In this document: piece after piece, positions 15,066 through 23,180 of the stretch
Position numbering within the stretch: position 1 is the stretch's first letter
How the letters are laid out: the number at the start of each line of letters is the position of its first letter
Assembly (NCBI GenBank): GCA_910583785.1
Contig: CAJTZK010000019.1
Location: 1-26,887 of the forward strand
DNA: 26,887 nucleotides
DNA from: an uncultured Oscillibacter sp.
GTDB lineage: Bacteria > Bacillota > Clostridia > Oscillospirales > Oscillospiraceae
Direction: 5' to 3'
The notes under the pieces: generated by a model
The model's database searches: none
Seen by the model: only the letters and a program-made list of their open reading frames with translations
What the model was told of the DNA's origin: nothing
Position numbers and translations under genes: made by a program

Positions 15066-16929
15066 TTATTGGATACGGAAGCGGCTGATGAGGCTGTTCA
15101 GCTTCCGCGCCTGGCTGGAAAGTTCCATGGAAACCGCGGCGCTTCGCTCGGCGGCGTCAGAGTTTGCCTGGACCACGGCGGAAATCTCCTTGATGCCGTT
15201 TTCCACGGAGAGGATCATTTGGGATTGCTGGACGCTGGCAGCGGAGATTTCGTCCATCAGGTTTTTGATGGACTGGATGCAGTCGTCGATGACCTGCATG
15301 GCGGAAACCGCCAGTTCGGTGGACTCTGTTCCGCTTTTCACGTCCCGGATGGAGCGGTCAATAAAAGGTTGGTGCTCTGGACGGCATCTTCCGATTTGGC
15401 CGCCAGGTTCCGGACCTCGTCCGCCACCACGGAGAAGCCCTTCCCCGCCGTGTAGCCCGTGGCTTTGTCCACCAGCTCGCTGGCGCTGCCGCAGCGGACG
15501 GTGCTGGACTGAAGCTGGGAGGTGATGCCGGTGACGTTGGACAGCAGCTCCTGGATGGAGGCGGCCTGTTCTATGGTGCCCTGGGACAGGGCCTGGGCGC
15601 CAGGGGAGACCTGGCCGGCGCTGGTGTCCACCTGGCTTGCCACCTGGGAGATATCCCGGATGACCTTCATCAGGTTTGCGTGAATGGACTGGAGGCTTGC
15701 AAACAGGGCCTTGAAGTCGCCGATGTAGTAGGACTCGTTGGCCATCACGTCCACGGCGAGGCTGCCCCCGGCAATTTCGCCCAGGATGCGGACCACGCCG
15801 TCAATGGTTTTCCGCAGGCAGCCGCAGACGCGGTGGGTTGTCCGGGCGATCATGCCGATCTCGTCCGACCTGCCGTAGAAGGGTTCCAGTTCCTAGTCCG
15901 ACGAGAGATTCAAATCCCCCAGGCGGCCGATGGCCTGCTCCACAGCCATGAGCTCCCGGCCCTCCCGGCGGAGGATCAGGAGGGTGATCAGGATGATAGC
16001 GGCGGCCATGGCTGCGCACAGCACTCCGACGAGGACCCGGACTGCCGTTACGGATCCGTACACCTCCGGCGCGTTGTCCCGGACCATGAAGACCCAGCCG
16101 CGGTCCTTCAAGTATTTGTAGACCACCAGCTGCTGCTCGCCGCTCTCGTCCCGGTAGGAGTAAGTGTTGGCCTGGGTGCCGCCGCCCTCTTGGATGCGCC
16201 GGATGATTTCCTGGTATCCGGCGTCCGTAGTCTCGGTATTGAGAAGGCTGCCGTCCTCATGGTAAAGGTAGACCCCGGTTTCCACATTTAAAAATACGTA
16301 CTCGCTGTCCGGCAGGCCCCGGATATCCAGGTTCAGCAGGGCGTCCATCAAATGGCTGGCGAAGACGCCGGCCCCCACGTAGCCGATGCAGCGCTGTCCC
16401 TCAAAGATGGGGTAATACATGGAGAGGATCATGCTGCCCGTGCCGGGGGATTTCATAATTCCCAGGTTTGTCAGCTGCCGCTGGGAGAGAATGGAATCCT
16501 GGAAGGATTTCAAGGAGTCGCCCGACCGGGTGGTGATGCCGATGGCGCCCTGAGAGGTGTGGGTCAGCACGTAAGTATCGGGAGTGGCAATGTAGAGCCC
16601 CTCGAAAATGCCTTTGATCGAGGCGAAGTCCTCCGCGTATGCCTGGGCTTTTGCAGCAGCTCGGGGTCCCCGGGGGAGAGGAGGAGGTCCTGGACTTCGC
16701 TGCCCAGGGCAAAGGCGGCCATATATTCCTCCGCAGAGGCCACGTATTCGTTGATGATAGCGGCCCGGGATTCCACGGCGTCCGTCATTTGGTTGGTGAT
16801 GTCGTTTTTGACCATAGAGGCGGCATTTGTGGATACGACGATCCAGAGCAGCAACAGTCCAACCAGGGTAACGGCCGATGTAATGATACTGATGCGGGTG
16901 GCAAGTCGTTTGTTTGCAAGAAATTTCAT
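15066..16929 (-). pseudogene. Methyl-accepting chemotaxis protein, multiply disrupted
   Basis: Joined across frames, this is a standard transmembrane chemoreceptor. It starts MKFLANKRLATRISIITSAV with a first membrane helix (about 10-35), then a dCache-like sensor domain (GLYIATPDTYVLTH... NVETGVYLYHEDGSLL...), a second membrane helix (VGVLCAAMAAAIILITLLIL), HAMP and a signalling domain with GKGFSVVADEVRNLAAKS. It is broken in four places. One base is missing near 16648 (LLQK to KAQAY). A TAG stop lies at 15895-15893, just after the second membrane helix. About 45-55 residues of the signalling hairpin, including the usual NILALNAAxEAARAG core, are missing near 15449. One base is missing near 15362-15368 (NLL to IDRSI). 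The start at 16929 has GGAGG 8 bases upstream. No che or flagellar genes are near. It could in principle be sequencing error, but four separate lesions argue for decay. Confidence 0.9.
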
Positions 16930-17046
16930 AAAGCACGCCTCCGTAGGAAAATTTTGAGGAATGGACTGCCTGACTAGCAGACAAGACCCTGTGCAGGCGG
17001 ACCGGCCAGGCGCTTTGCAAAGGATGCCATAGAATTGGAGCAAAAC

Positions 17047-17075
17047 ATTATAGCATAGTATTCCTAGCGTGTCGA
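17047..17075 (-). promoter_or_regulatory. Promoter upstream of the chemoreceptor pseudogene
   Basis: On the minus strand TCGACA (17075-17070) and TATAAT (17052-17047) have a 17-base spacer, and the -10 sits in CTATGCTATAAT with an extended TGn. The promoter appears intact although the gene is broken. Confidence 0.75.
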
Positions 17076-17123
17076 AAGGTTTTTACGGTGGATTTCTACG
17101 CAATGAACTAGGCGGCTAAACGC

Positions 17124-17168
17124 AAAAAATGAGCGGAGAAAGGATAAAATTCCACTCTCCGCCCAATT
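17124..17168 (-). terminator. Terminator downstream of the flavodiiron gene
   Basis: On the minus strand GCGGAGA (17162-17156) pairs with TCTCCGC (17139-17133), followed by a run of T (17129-17124). A T-run also lies on the plus strand side (17166-17172), so it may act both ways. Confidence 0.75.
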
Positions 17169-17336
17169 TTTTCTCAAAAATGAGTGCACGTGCTGTAATT
17201 GTAATTTCTACAGATGATCGCTTTACGGACACCCGCCGATTCCACGCCAGGCTTTTTCCACATCTTGTCACGCGCCCCAAGCACCCATCCCACGGCCATC
17301 CAGCCCGGGAGGGCGCGCCTGTTTCCCCTGCCGTTC
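17169..17336. other. Noncoding gap before the flavodiiron gene 3' end; nothing recognised
   Basis: No gene with a ribosome site is visible. A 41-codon ORF on the minus strand (about 17302-17177) lacks a Shine-Dalgarno. The stretch is probably the 3' untranslated region of the flavodiiron gene. Confidence 0.4.
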
Positions 17337-18545
17337 TTACGAGGAGAACAGGTCCTCCGCCAAGGCGTCCGCCAGGGCCTCCAGGCCCTGCCGCTGGCTT
17401 TCTTTCACGGAGGACTTCAGGCTGACGGAGCCCTCCAGCACGGTCATGTCCTTCATGGTTCCCAGCAGTTCCGACATCTGCTTGCCGGATACCGGGGCCC
17501 AGGTGCCGTTTTCCACAAGGCCCACCGTCCGGTTGCGCAGGCCGTGGGACTTCAGGTCCCGGAGGAAGTTGTCCATGGGGGTGAACACCTCCCCGTTGTA
17601 GGTAGCGGAGGCGAAGACCAGATGGCTGCACCGGAAGGCCTCGGCCACCAGGTCGGAGACGTGGGTGTGGGACACGTCATAGAGCCGCACGTCCCGCACG
17701 CCCTTGTCCGCCAGGCGGGCCGCCAGGATTTCGGAGGCGTTCTCCGTGTTGCCGTAGATGGAGCCGCAGAAGATGGCAACGGTTTTATCCTCGGGGGTGT
17801 AGCTGCTCCACCGCTGGTACTTCTCCACGAACCAGCCGATGTTCTCCCGCCAGACGGGGCCATGGAGGGGGCAGAGGTACTCGATGCCCAGCCCCGCCGC
17901 TTTTTTCAGCAGGGTCTGCACCTGGGCGCCGTACTTGCCCACGATATTGGTATAGTACCGCCGGGCATCGGGGAGCCACTCGGCCTGGAAATTCATCTCG
18001 TCGGCAAAAATGTTCCCGTTCAGCGCGCCGAAGGTGCCGAAGGCGTCGGCAGAGAAGAGGACTTTGTCCGTTGTGTCATAGGTCACCATGACCTCCGGCC
18101 AGTGGACCATGGGAGCCAGGACGAAGGTGAACTTGTGCCGCCCGGTGGAGATCGTGTCTCCCTCTTTCACTACCATGCAGCGGTCGGTGACGTTGGCGTT
18201 GAAAAACTGGCCGATCATGGAGATGGCCTTGGCGCTGGCCACTACCTGGGCCTTGGGATGGGTGCGGAGCACCGCGCCCAGGGTGGAACAGTGGTCCGGC
18301 TCCATATGGTTCACCACCACATAGTCCAGGGGACGGCCCTGGAGGGCGTACTCCAGGTTCTCGTAAAAGTGGGCGCCCACGGCGCTGTCCGCCGTGTCCA
18401 GCAGGACGGTCTTCTCGTCCATCACTAAGTACGCGTTGTAGCTGACGCCCCGGGGAATGGGGAACACGTTCTCAAAGAGGCTGAGCCGCCGGTCGGACCC
18501 GCCAATGAGCAGGATGTCGGATGTGATATTACGTATGTTGTACAT
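17337..18545 (-). CDS. fprA: Flavodiiron protein (FprA family A-type flavoprotein)
   Basis: The 402-residue protein has an N-terminal metallo-beta-lactamase-like diiron domain with ligands His80-x-Glu82-x-Asp84-His85 (HMEPDH), His148, Asp167 (SADAFG) and His228 (LHGPVW). A C-terminal flavodoxin domain carries the FMN phosphate loop GSIYGNTENA (261-270). All diiron ligands are present. FprA enzymes reduce O2 to water, or NO to N2O, in anaerobes, taking electrons from rubredoxin or F420H2. There is no fused rubredoxin or flavin reductase domain, and no rubredoxin gene in the window, so the electron donor must be elsewhere. AAAGGAG lies before the ATG at 18545, and it has its own promoter at 18586-18614. 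It appears to be monocistronic. Confidence 0.95.
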   Translation of the reverse strand: MYNIRNITSDILLIGGSDRRLSLFENVFPIPRGVSYNAYLVMDEKTVLLDTADSAVGAHFYENLEYALQGRPLDYVVVNHMEPDHCSTLGAVLRTHPKAQVVASAKAISMIGQFFNANVTDRCMVVKEGDTISTGRHKFTFVLAPMVHWPEVMVTYDTTDKVLFSADAFGTFGALNGNIFADEMNFQAEWLPDARRYYTNIVGKYGAQVQTLLKKAAGLGIEYLCPLHGPVWRENIGWFVEKYQRWSSYTPEDKTVAIFCGSIYGNTENASEILAARLADKGVRDVRLYDVSHTHVSDLVAEAFRCSHLVFASATYNGEVFTPMDNFLRDLKSHGLRNRTVGLVENGTWAPVSGKQMSELLGTMKDMTVLEGSVSLKSSVKESQRQGLEALADALAEDLFSS

Positions 18546-18585
18546 TCCGCTTTTCTCCTTTGCGCGTTATGATGTTTGCAAAGTT

Positions 18586-18614
18586 AATCTATACTAAAAT
18601 CGTCGCTTTGTCAA
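18586..18614 (-). promoter_or_regulatory. Sigma-A promoter for the flavodiiron gene
   Basis: On the minus strand a consensus TTGACA (18614-18609) and TAGATT (18591-18586) are 17 bases apart. The short leader contains TTTGC and GCAAA arms flanking the region before the ribosome site. Confidence 0.75.
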
Positions 18615-18670
18615 GGCTTCATCCAGAATAGGGCGTGTTCGGCCGTGCATTTTATAAGTAGGCACGCGGA

Positions 18671-18762
18671 CTAGGGGGCGGACCCGCGCGTCCGCCCGTC
18701 TATGGGAAGCGCCGGAGGCCCGGAAGAAGGGCGGACACATAGGCCCGCCCCTACAGGAGAAC
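18671..18762 (-). repeat. Dispersed foldback repeat, copy 2 (inverted relative to copy 1)
   Basis: On the minus strand it starts GTTCTCCTGTAGGGGCGGGC and ends GGTCCGCCCCCTAG, so its termini TAGGGGCGG and CCGCCCCCTA are inverted repeats. Inner arms TGTCCGCCC and GGGCGGACG extend the foldback. It lies between the flavodiiron promoter and the terminator of the next operon. Confidence 0.78.
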
Positions 18763-18795
18763 ACCTTCGCTCCGGACACTCCCGCCGGAATCAGA

Positions 18796-18825
18796 AAAGG
18801 ACGCGCCCTTCCGGCGCGTCCCTTT
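18796..18825 (-). terminator. Terminator of the GntR-ABC operon
   Basis: GGACGCGCC (18799-18807) and GGCGCGTCC (18813-18821) are perfect complements. On the minus strand the stem is followed by TTTTC, a few bases after the lipoprotein stop at 18829. Confidence 0.8.
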
Positions 18826-18828
18826 GTA

Positions 18829-19437
18829 CTATTCCAAAAACTGCCCGGGGTCCCGCAGGGCCTCCGCCGTCTCCGCCGGGATGTCGATGGTGAAGGTCAG
18901 GAAATCCCCCAGGTCCACGTTCAGCAGGGAGGGCAGGTCCTCCAGGATCACCAGGGTCACCACGTCCTCCGACGCGGAGACGGTGAAGCGGACCAGCTCC
19001 TCATACTTCCGGTCCTCCTCCTTCTGGCCCGCTTTCAAAGTCTCCTGCTGGCAGTAGATATAGCTGTACGCCGGGTCTCCGGGGTCCTCGGCCAGCCGGT
19101 CTCCCCAATGGCCGTCGTCGTTGAGGAGATCGTCTATGGCCTTGACCTGTTCCGGGTCCGTAACGGTCCCGGCTTCGTTGTCTTTCTCGTCCAGGACCTT
19201 CCAGTAGTGGTCCTTTTCCACGCCGTTCTCGTCCTGGGTACTCCAGGATCGCGCGGCTTCGTCAATGGAGTCCACCCAGTCCTGTGCCCACTCCCCGGCG
19301 GCCTCTTCCATGGAATCCGCCCAATCCTCCTGAAACTCCTTATCATTGGGAGAGGTAATCACGACGCTGGACATACAGCCGGACAGCAGGGACATGGACA
19401 GGGCCAGAACGCAGAAGATCGCGAATCGTTTTTCCAT
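18829..19437 (-). CDS. Putative lipoprotein, 202 aa, unknown function
   Basis: The signal MEKRFAIFCVLALSMSLLSGC has a good lipobox (LLSGC). The mature protein has an acidic, Trp-rich helical start (WADSMEEAAGEWAQDWVDSIDEAARSW) and a C-terminal alpha/beta part ending LPSLLNVDLGDFLTFTIDIPAETAEAL. I recognise no family. Two ATGs are adjacent (19440 and 19437); AAGGAG lies 3 and 6 bases from them respectively, so the second is the more likely start. It follows the preceding gene by 16 bases and is the last gene before a terminator, so it is probably part of the GntR-ABC operon. Confidence 0.78.
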   Translation of the reverse strand: MEKRFAIFCVLALSMSLLSGCMSSVVITSPNDKEFQEDWADSMEEAAGEWAQDWVDSIDEAARSWSTQDENGVEKDHYWKVLDEKDNEAGTVTDPEQVKAIDDLLNDDGHWGDRLAEDPGDPAYSYIYCQQETLKAGQKEEDRKYEELVRFTVSASEDVVTLVILEDLPSLLNVDLGDFLTFTIDIPAETAEALRDPGQFLE

Positions 19438-19453
19438 CATGTACTCCTTATAA

Positions 19454-19939
19454 TCAAATCAGCAGATTAAATACCCCCAGGGTGACGGCGGTGGTAATCC
19501 CCGCCGCAATGACCAGGCCCAGGAAGATGGCGGGCAGGGCGTGGCGCATCCGGATGTCCAGCACCGAGGCCACCAGCGCCCCGGTCCAGGCCCCGGTCCC
19601 CGGCAGGGGGATGCCCACCAGGATCACCAGCCCCGCCAGACGGTACTTCCGCACCAGCCGCCCCTTGAGGTGGGCCCGGCGCTCCAGCCAGGCGATTTTC
19701 GGGCCGAAGAAACGGGTGCCCCGGAGCCAGTCGGCTACCCGCCGCCCCAGCAGAATGATAAAGGGGGCGGGGACCAGGTTCCCGGCAATGGCGGCGGCGC
19801 AGGCCAGGGCCGGGGGGAGCCCCGCGGCGATTCCCGCCGGGATGGCCCCCCGGAGCTCGATTACCGGGACCATGGCGACCAGGAAGGCCATCAGCAGCTC
19901 GTGGGTCTGGGTTTCGAAAAGGCTCTCTGAGATCAGCAT
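19454..19939 (-). CDS. Small multidrug export family membrane protein (COG2426/PF06695)
   Basis: The 161-residue integral membrane protein has about four hydrophobic segments. The family landmarks are VPVIELRGAIPAGIAAGLP (about 24-42), NLVPAPFIILLGRRV, and GIPLPGTGAWTGALVASVL (about 114-132). The family is named a putative small multidrug exporter, but transport has not been firmly shown and related SNARE-associated/DedA-like folds exist. GGAGG lies 6 bases before the ATG at 19939 and is embedded in an inverted repeat (19949-19969). It follows the ABC permease by 38 bases. Confidence 0.85.
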   Translation of the reverse strand: MLISESLFETQTHELLMAFLVAMVPVIELRGAIPAGIAAGLPPALACAAAIAGNLVPAPFIILLGRRVADWLRGTRFFGPKIAWLERRAHLKGRLVRKYRLAGLVILVGIPLPGTGAWTGALVASVLDIRMRHALPAIFLGLVIAAGITTAVTLGVFNLLI

Positions 19940-19948
19940 AGGGTTCCT

Positions 19949-19969
19949 CCATAATGAGTGGCATTATGG
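19949..19969 (-). promoter_or_regulatory. Perfect 8-bp inverted repeat overlapping a ribosome binding site
   Basis: CCATAATG (19949-19956) and CATTATGG (19962-19969) flank a 5-base centre. In the minus-strand transcript the second arm includes the first bases of the GGAGG site of the PF06695 gene. It could lower translation of that gene relative to the ABC genes, or bind a regulator. Confidence 0.5.
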
Positions 19970-19977
19970 AATCTAGT

Positions 19978-20796
19978 TTACTCCAGGTTCAGGTGCTTTT
20001 TCAAGAAGAACGTGGTGATGGCGTAAAAAATTGCGCCGTAGACGATGACACACCCAATGGCCATCAGCAGAGCCACATGAATCGCCACGGTGGGCGAGGG
20101 GTCCCAGTGAGAGAAGAGGCGATTGAACACATCCAGCTCGTTCGAGCCGATTATCAGCAGGGAGCCCGCGAACTGCAAAGCAAACTGAATCCCGAAGAAC
20201 CAGACCACAGACCACAGCAGCTTGTGGTTCGCCTGGCTGTGCCCCGCGGCCAGGGCGGCGTAGAACTGGAGGGAGAAGGCCACCAGGGACAAAAACATCA
20301 GGACGGCAAACTCCGCCAGATAGATGGTGCCGTTAAACGCCTCGCTGACTTCCAGCTTCCGCAGCCCCTCCAGGAAATACCTGAGGAGGTCCAGCAGCTC
20401 CCGCAGGAAGCCTCCCTGATAGGCCACCACCAGGCTGGCGGCGATGATGGCCAGCACCGTGGCGATGAACCACACGGAGGAGACAATGAGCTTAGACCAG
20501 ATGTGCTGGTGGACGGAGGCCGGGAGGGTGAACATCAGATAACCCTCGTCCTGGAGGAGGTTCTTGTAAAACCGCTGGATCATCAGCACAAAGGACATCA
20601 GCAGCGCGCCGCAGATGGCGATGCCGAAAGCCGTGACAATCAAAACGCCCAGGATATTCAGGATGTGGTACCGTCCGTCCAGCATCCCCCGGCCCGCCAG
20701 GTTGGAGCCCACGGCGGTCACCAGCAAAATCAAGTACATGGGCAGCATGATCCGCCCCGTGGCACGAAACTCGTGCTTCAGCAATTTCCTCAGCAT
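19978..20796 (-). CDS. ABC transporter permease subunit, ABC-2 type
   Basis: The 272-residue protein has about six membrane segments: near residues 17-35, 45-72, 108-130, 160-185, 195-220 and 240-262. The N-terminus MLRKLLKHEFRATGRIMLPMYL and the LLQDEGYLMFTLPAS segment are typical of ABC-2-like permeases in YtrA/YtrB-type Gram-positive systems. It overlaps the ATPase gene by 7 bases, so the two are translationally coupled. The substrate is unknown; related systems respond to cell-wall-active or envelope stress. Confidence 0.85.
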   Translation of the reverse strand: MLRKLLKHEFRATGRIMLPMYLILLVTAVGSNLAGRGMLDGRYHILNILGVLIVTAFGIAICGALLMSFVLMIQRFYKNLLQDEGYLMFTLPASVHQHIWSKLIVSSVWFIATVLAIIAASLVVAYQGGFLRELLDLLRYFLEGLRKLEVSEAFNGTIYLAEFAVLMFLSLVAFSLQFYAALAAGHSQANHKLLWSVVWFFGIQFALQFAGSLLIIGSNELDVFNRLFSHWDPSPTVAIHVALLMAIGCVIVYGAIFYAITTFFLKKHLNLE

Positions 20797-21485
20797 TTGA
20801 ACACCTCCCGGAACAGCGCGTCCACGCTCATGCCCTTCTCCTCCCGGATATCGTCCACGGTGGACTGGAGGGCCACGCGGCCCTGGCTGATAAAGATGAC
20901 CTCGTCCAGCACCTTCTCCACGTCGGCGATCAGGTGGGTGGAGATCACCACCGCCGCATCGGGGTTGTAGTTGCCGATGATGGTAGAGAGAATGTAATCC
21001 CGGGTGGCGGGGTCCACGCCGCCGATGGGCTCATCCAGCAGATAGAGCTTTGCCGCCCGGCTCATGACCATGATGAGCTGCACCTTTTCCCGGGTGCCCT
21101 TGGACATCTGCTTCACGGCCTGCCGGGGCTGGATGCCCAGGTGGTCCAGCATTTCCTCCGCCGCCTCCCGGCGGAAGTCCTGGTAGAAATCCCCGTAGAA
21201 GTCCAGCAGCTGCCGGGCTGTCATCCAGGTGGGGATGGCCGTCCGCTCCGGGAGGTAGCTCACCAGGCTGTGGCTCTCCCTCCCCGGCGCCGTGCCGCAC
21301 ACGGCGATGTAGCCCCCGTCCGGGGTCAGCAGGCCGTTGGCCAATTTAATGAGGGTAGTCTTGCCGCTGCCGTTGGGCCCCAGCAGGCCCACGATGCGGC
21401 CCGGCTCAATGGAGAGGCTCACCTCGTCCAGGGCCGTGGCCCGCCCGAACCGCTTGGTCAGTCCCTTGCACTCAAGCACTGGCAT
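20790..21485 (-). CDS. ABC transporter ATP-binding protein, YtrB/YhcH-like
   Basis: The 231-residue ATPase has Walker A GPNGSGKT (36-43) and Walker B KLYLLDEP (146-153), followed by GGVDPATRDYI. The ABC signature is degenerate (MSKGTREKVQL in place of LSGGQ), as is usual in this subfamily. The start lies 14 bases inside the GntR gene, with AGGAGG about 8 bases before the ATG, giving tight coupling to the repressor. With the downstream permease it forms a complete exporter of the kind induced by envelope stress. Confidence 0.92.
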   Translation of the reverse strand: MPVLECKGLTKRFGRATALDEVSLSIEPGRIVGLLGPNGSGKTTLIKLANGLLTPDGGYIAVCGTAPGRESHSLVSYLPERTAIPTWMTARQLLDFYGDFYQDFRREAAEEMLDHLGIQPRQAVKQMSKGTREKVQLIMVMSRAAKLYLLDEPIGGVDPATRDYILSTIIGNYNPDAAVVISTHLIADVEKVLDEVIFISQGRVALQSTVDDIREEKGMSVDALFREVFKC

Positions 21486-21858
21486 GGTCCGCTTCCTCCT
21501 CTCCCAGTTCCTGTTTAATCAGGCTGATGATCTCATCCTTTTGGAACCCCAGCTGGAGCATGGCCTCCAGAAAGGTCTTTACGTGCCGCTGGGCTAGGCT
21601 CCGCTTCGCCGTGTTGATCATGGTATTATCCTCCGTCACAAATCTTCCCGCGGTCCGCTGGCTGTACACCAGCCCGTCCCGCTCCAGCTCCGCCAGGGCC
21701 CTCTGCATGGTGTTGGGATTCACTCCGGCCTCCGTGGCCAGGTCCCGCACCGAGGGCAGCCGTTCCCCAGGGGGGAACGCTCCGGTGACGATGCCCACTT
21801 TTACCTGCTGGATCAGCTGGGTATAGATCGGGGCGTCGTTGGAAAACTGCCATTGCAT
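21472..21858 (-). CDS. GntR-family transcriptional regulator, YtrA subfamily
   Basis: The 128-residue protein has an N-terminal winged helix (APIYTQLIQQVKVGI, then PPGERLPSVRDLATEAGVNPNTMQRALAELERDGLV, about 9-70) and a short helical C-terminal tail with no ligand-binding UTRA or FCD domain. That is the YtrA type, which usually represses its own ABC transporter operon. The ATG at 21858 was chosen over a GTG at 21867 because AGGAGG is 8 bases before the ATG but abuts the GTG. It overlaps the ATPase gene. Confidence 0.92.
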   Translation of the reverse strand: MQWQFSNDAPIYTQLIQQVKVGIVTGAFPPGERLPSVRDLATEAGVNPNTMQRALAELERDGLVYSQRTAGRFVTEDNTMINTAKRSLAQRHVKTFLEAMLQLGFQKDEIISLIKQELGEEEADHASA

Positions 21859-21892
21859 CTTGCGCACCTCCTGTTTTTGTTCTGTTGTCTTA

Positions 21893-21930
21893 TGTAACTA
21901 ATACAATAGCACGTTTTCCAGAAATGTCAA
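21893..21930 (-). promoter_or_regulatory. Promoter and probable GntR operator of the ABC operon
   Basis: On the minus strand TTGACA (21930-21925) and TATTGT (21908-21903) are 16 bases apart. Overlapping the -10 is a palindrome TGTA-N5-TACA (21905-21893), a plausible operator for the YtrA-like repressor encoded just downstream, giving autoregulation. Confidence 0.6.
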
Positions 21931-22099
21931 GAGCTTTTAAAAAAAATTTCAGGCTGGACACGATTTCGGAAGGGGATTCCCCTTGGGAGACGTTCTGCGG
22001 GAGCCGCCAAGTCCCCAGGGCTTCCTTTCATACTTTAAGTAAGAGGATGTTCTTCCTTAATTAAATGTGCGGGGGAACACGCCCCAAGGGGGCCTTCCC
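21931..22099. other. Divergent intergenic region without a gene
   Basis: Contains an A-run, a small palindrome AAGGGGA-T-TCCCCTT (21970-21984) and a GCCCC/GGGGC hairpin near 22080-22092. No ORF with a ribosome site was found. Confidence 0.4.
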
Positions 22100-22128
22100 T
22101 TGCAAATATTCCCATTCTATGCTATAAT
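22100..22128 (+). promoter_or_regulatory. Sigma-A promoter for the DUF2238 gene
   Basis: TTGCAA (22100-22105) and TATAAT (22123-22128) have a 17-base spacer. The -10 context CTATGCTATAAT includes an extended TGn. The leader contains a CCGCA/TGCGG hairpin (about 22139-22156) before the AGGAGG site. Confidence 0.85.
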
Positions 22129-22197
22129 TGCCGGAATGCCGCAACATACCCTGCGGTTTCCCCGCCTAAAATAAAGGCGTTATCAAAGGAGGCCCCC

Positions 22198-23085
22198 ATG
22201 TCCAAACTCAGCAAGCAAGAGCAAAAGCGCGCAAAGCAGAGAGAAAAGAAGAATTTCCGCCAGGCCATGGAAAAGGAGCTGCGGGAGCACAAGAGCTCCT
22301 TCATCGTCTTTTACACCCTGCGGCTTTTGGTCATCGTCATCTTTGTCCGTCAGATCTTCATCGGCGGCTATGAGAGCGCGTTCTACTGCGCCCTGGCCTA
22401 TCTGCTCCTCTATGTGCCCAGCTGGATTCAAGTGAAGTTCCACATTGAGCTGCCTCCCGCCCTGGAGATCACCGTCCTCTGCTTCATCTACGCGGCGGAG
22501 GTTTTGGGAGAGGTCAACGCCTTTTACGTGGTGGTCCCCCATTGGGACACCATGCTCCACACCCTCAACGGCTTCCTGGCGGCGGCGGTGGGCTTCGCCA
22601 TGGTGGTGCTCCTCAACGACGACGAGCGCCTCACCTTCGACCTCTCCCCCGTCTTCCTGGCGCTGGTGGCCTTTTGCTTTTCCATGACCATCGGCGTCCT
22701 CTGGGAGTTCTTCGAGTTCGGCATGGACATGTTCTTCCATACCGATATGCAGCGGGACACCGTCATCAACGCCATCTACTCCGCCAGCCTGGATGCAACC
22801 CGGTCCAACAAAGTGGTGTCCGTGCCCGGCATCCAGGAGGTCCTGGTCAACGGCGAGAGCCTGGGGCTGGGGGGCTATCTGGACATCGGGCTCATCGACA
22901 CCATGAAGGACCTCTTCGTCAACTTCATTGGCGCGGCGGTCTTCTCCTTCACCGGCTTCTTTTACGCCAAGAGCAAGGGCAAAAAGCGCACGGCGGCCCA
23001 GGGCTTTGTCCCCAGCAGGAAGACGGCGGACCGGGACTATCTCAACCAGGCCCGGGAGGAGAACGGCGGCCAGCCGGAGGACTGA
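22198..23085 (+). CDS. DUF2238-like integral membrane protein, 295 aa
   Basis: A Lys/Arg/Glu-rich cytoplasmic N-terminus of about 33 residues is followed by roughly six membrane segments. The polar motif HWDTMLHTLNGFLAA (about 117-131) and the later GVLWEFFEFGMDMFF (about 165-179) are the conserved His/Asp and Glu features of the DUF2238 family (the family of the E. coli membrane protein YjdF, unrelated to the DUF2992 yjdF in this window). A loop of about 60 residues precedes the last membrane segment, and the C-terminus is basic and polar. Function is unknown; the buried His/Asp/Glu could bind metal or be catalytic. AGGAGG precedes the ATG by 6 bases. The assignment is from motif memory, not from a search. 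Confidence 0.72.
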   Translation: MSKLSKQEQKRAKQREKKNFRQAMEKELREHKSSFIVFYTLRLLVIVIFVRQIFIGGYESAFYCALAYLLLYVPSWIQVKFHIELPPALEITVLCFIYAAEVLGEVNAFYVVVPHWDTMLHTLNGFLAAAVGFAMVVLLNDDERLTFDLSPVFLALVAFCFSMTIGVLWEFFEFGMDMFFHTDMQRDTVINAIYSASLDATRSNKVVSVPGIQEVLVNGESLGLGGYLDIGLIDTMKDLFVNFIGAAVFSFTGFFYAKSKGKKRTAAQGFVPSRKTADRDYLNQAREENGGQPED

Positions 23086-23114
23086 GGGTTTTCTGTTAAA
23101 TTTTTGTAACCCGG

Positions 23115-23142
23115 TTGCATTTTCCCAATTCAGTGGTATGAT
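23115..23142 (+). promoter_or_regulatory. Sigma-A promoter for the G3E GTPase pair
   Basis: TTGCAT (23115-23120) and TATGAT (23137-23142) are 16 bases apart. The start point is near 23149, so the longer ORF beginning at 23145 cannot be translated in full and the ATG at 23181 is used. I saw no Zur-type palindrome in this interval. Confidence 0.7.
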
Positions 23143-23180
23143 ATGTGCGGAATCAAAATAAAAGCAAAGGATTTGATACC

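Noticed and set aside
17177..17302. Possible 41-codon minus-strand gene starting MAVGWVLGARDKMW
   Set aside because: No Shine-Dalgarno and no recognisable features; more likely the untranslated tail of the flavodiiron gene.
23086..23180. Zur box or cobalamin riboswitch upstream of the G3E GTPase genes
   Set aside because: No TCGTAAT-type palindrome and too short for a cobalamin riboswitch; only a plain promoter is visible.
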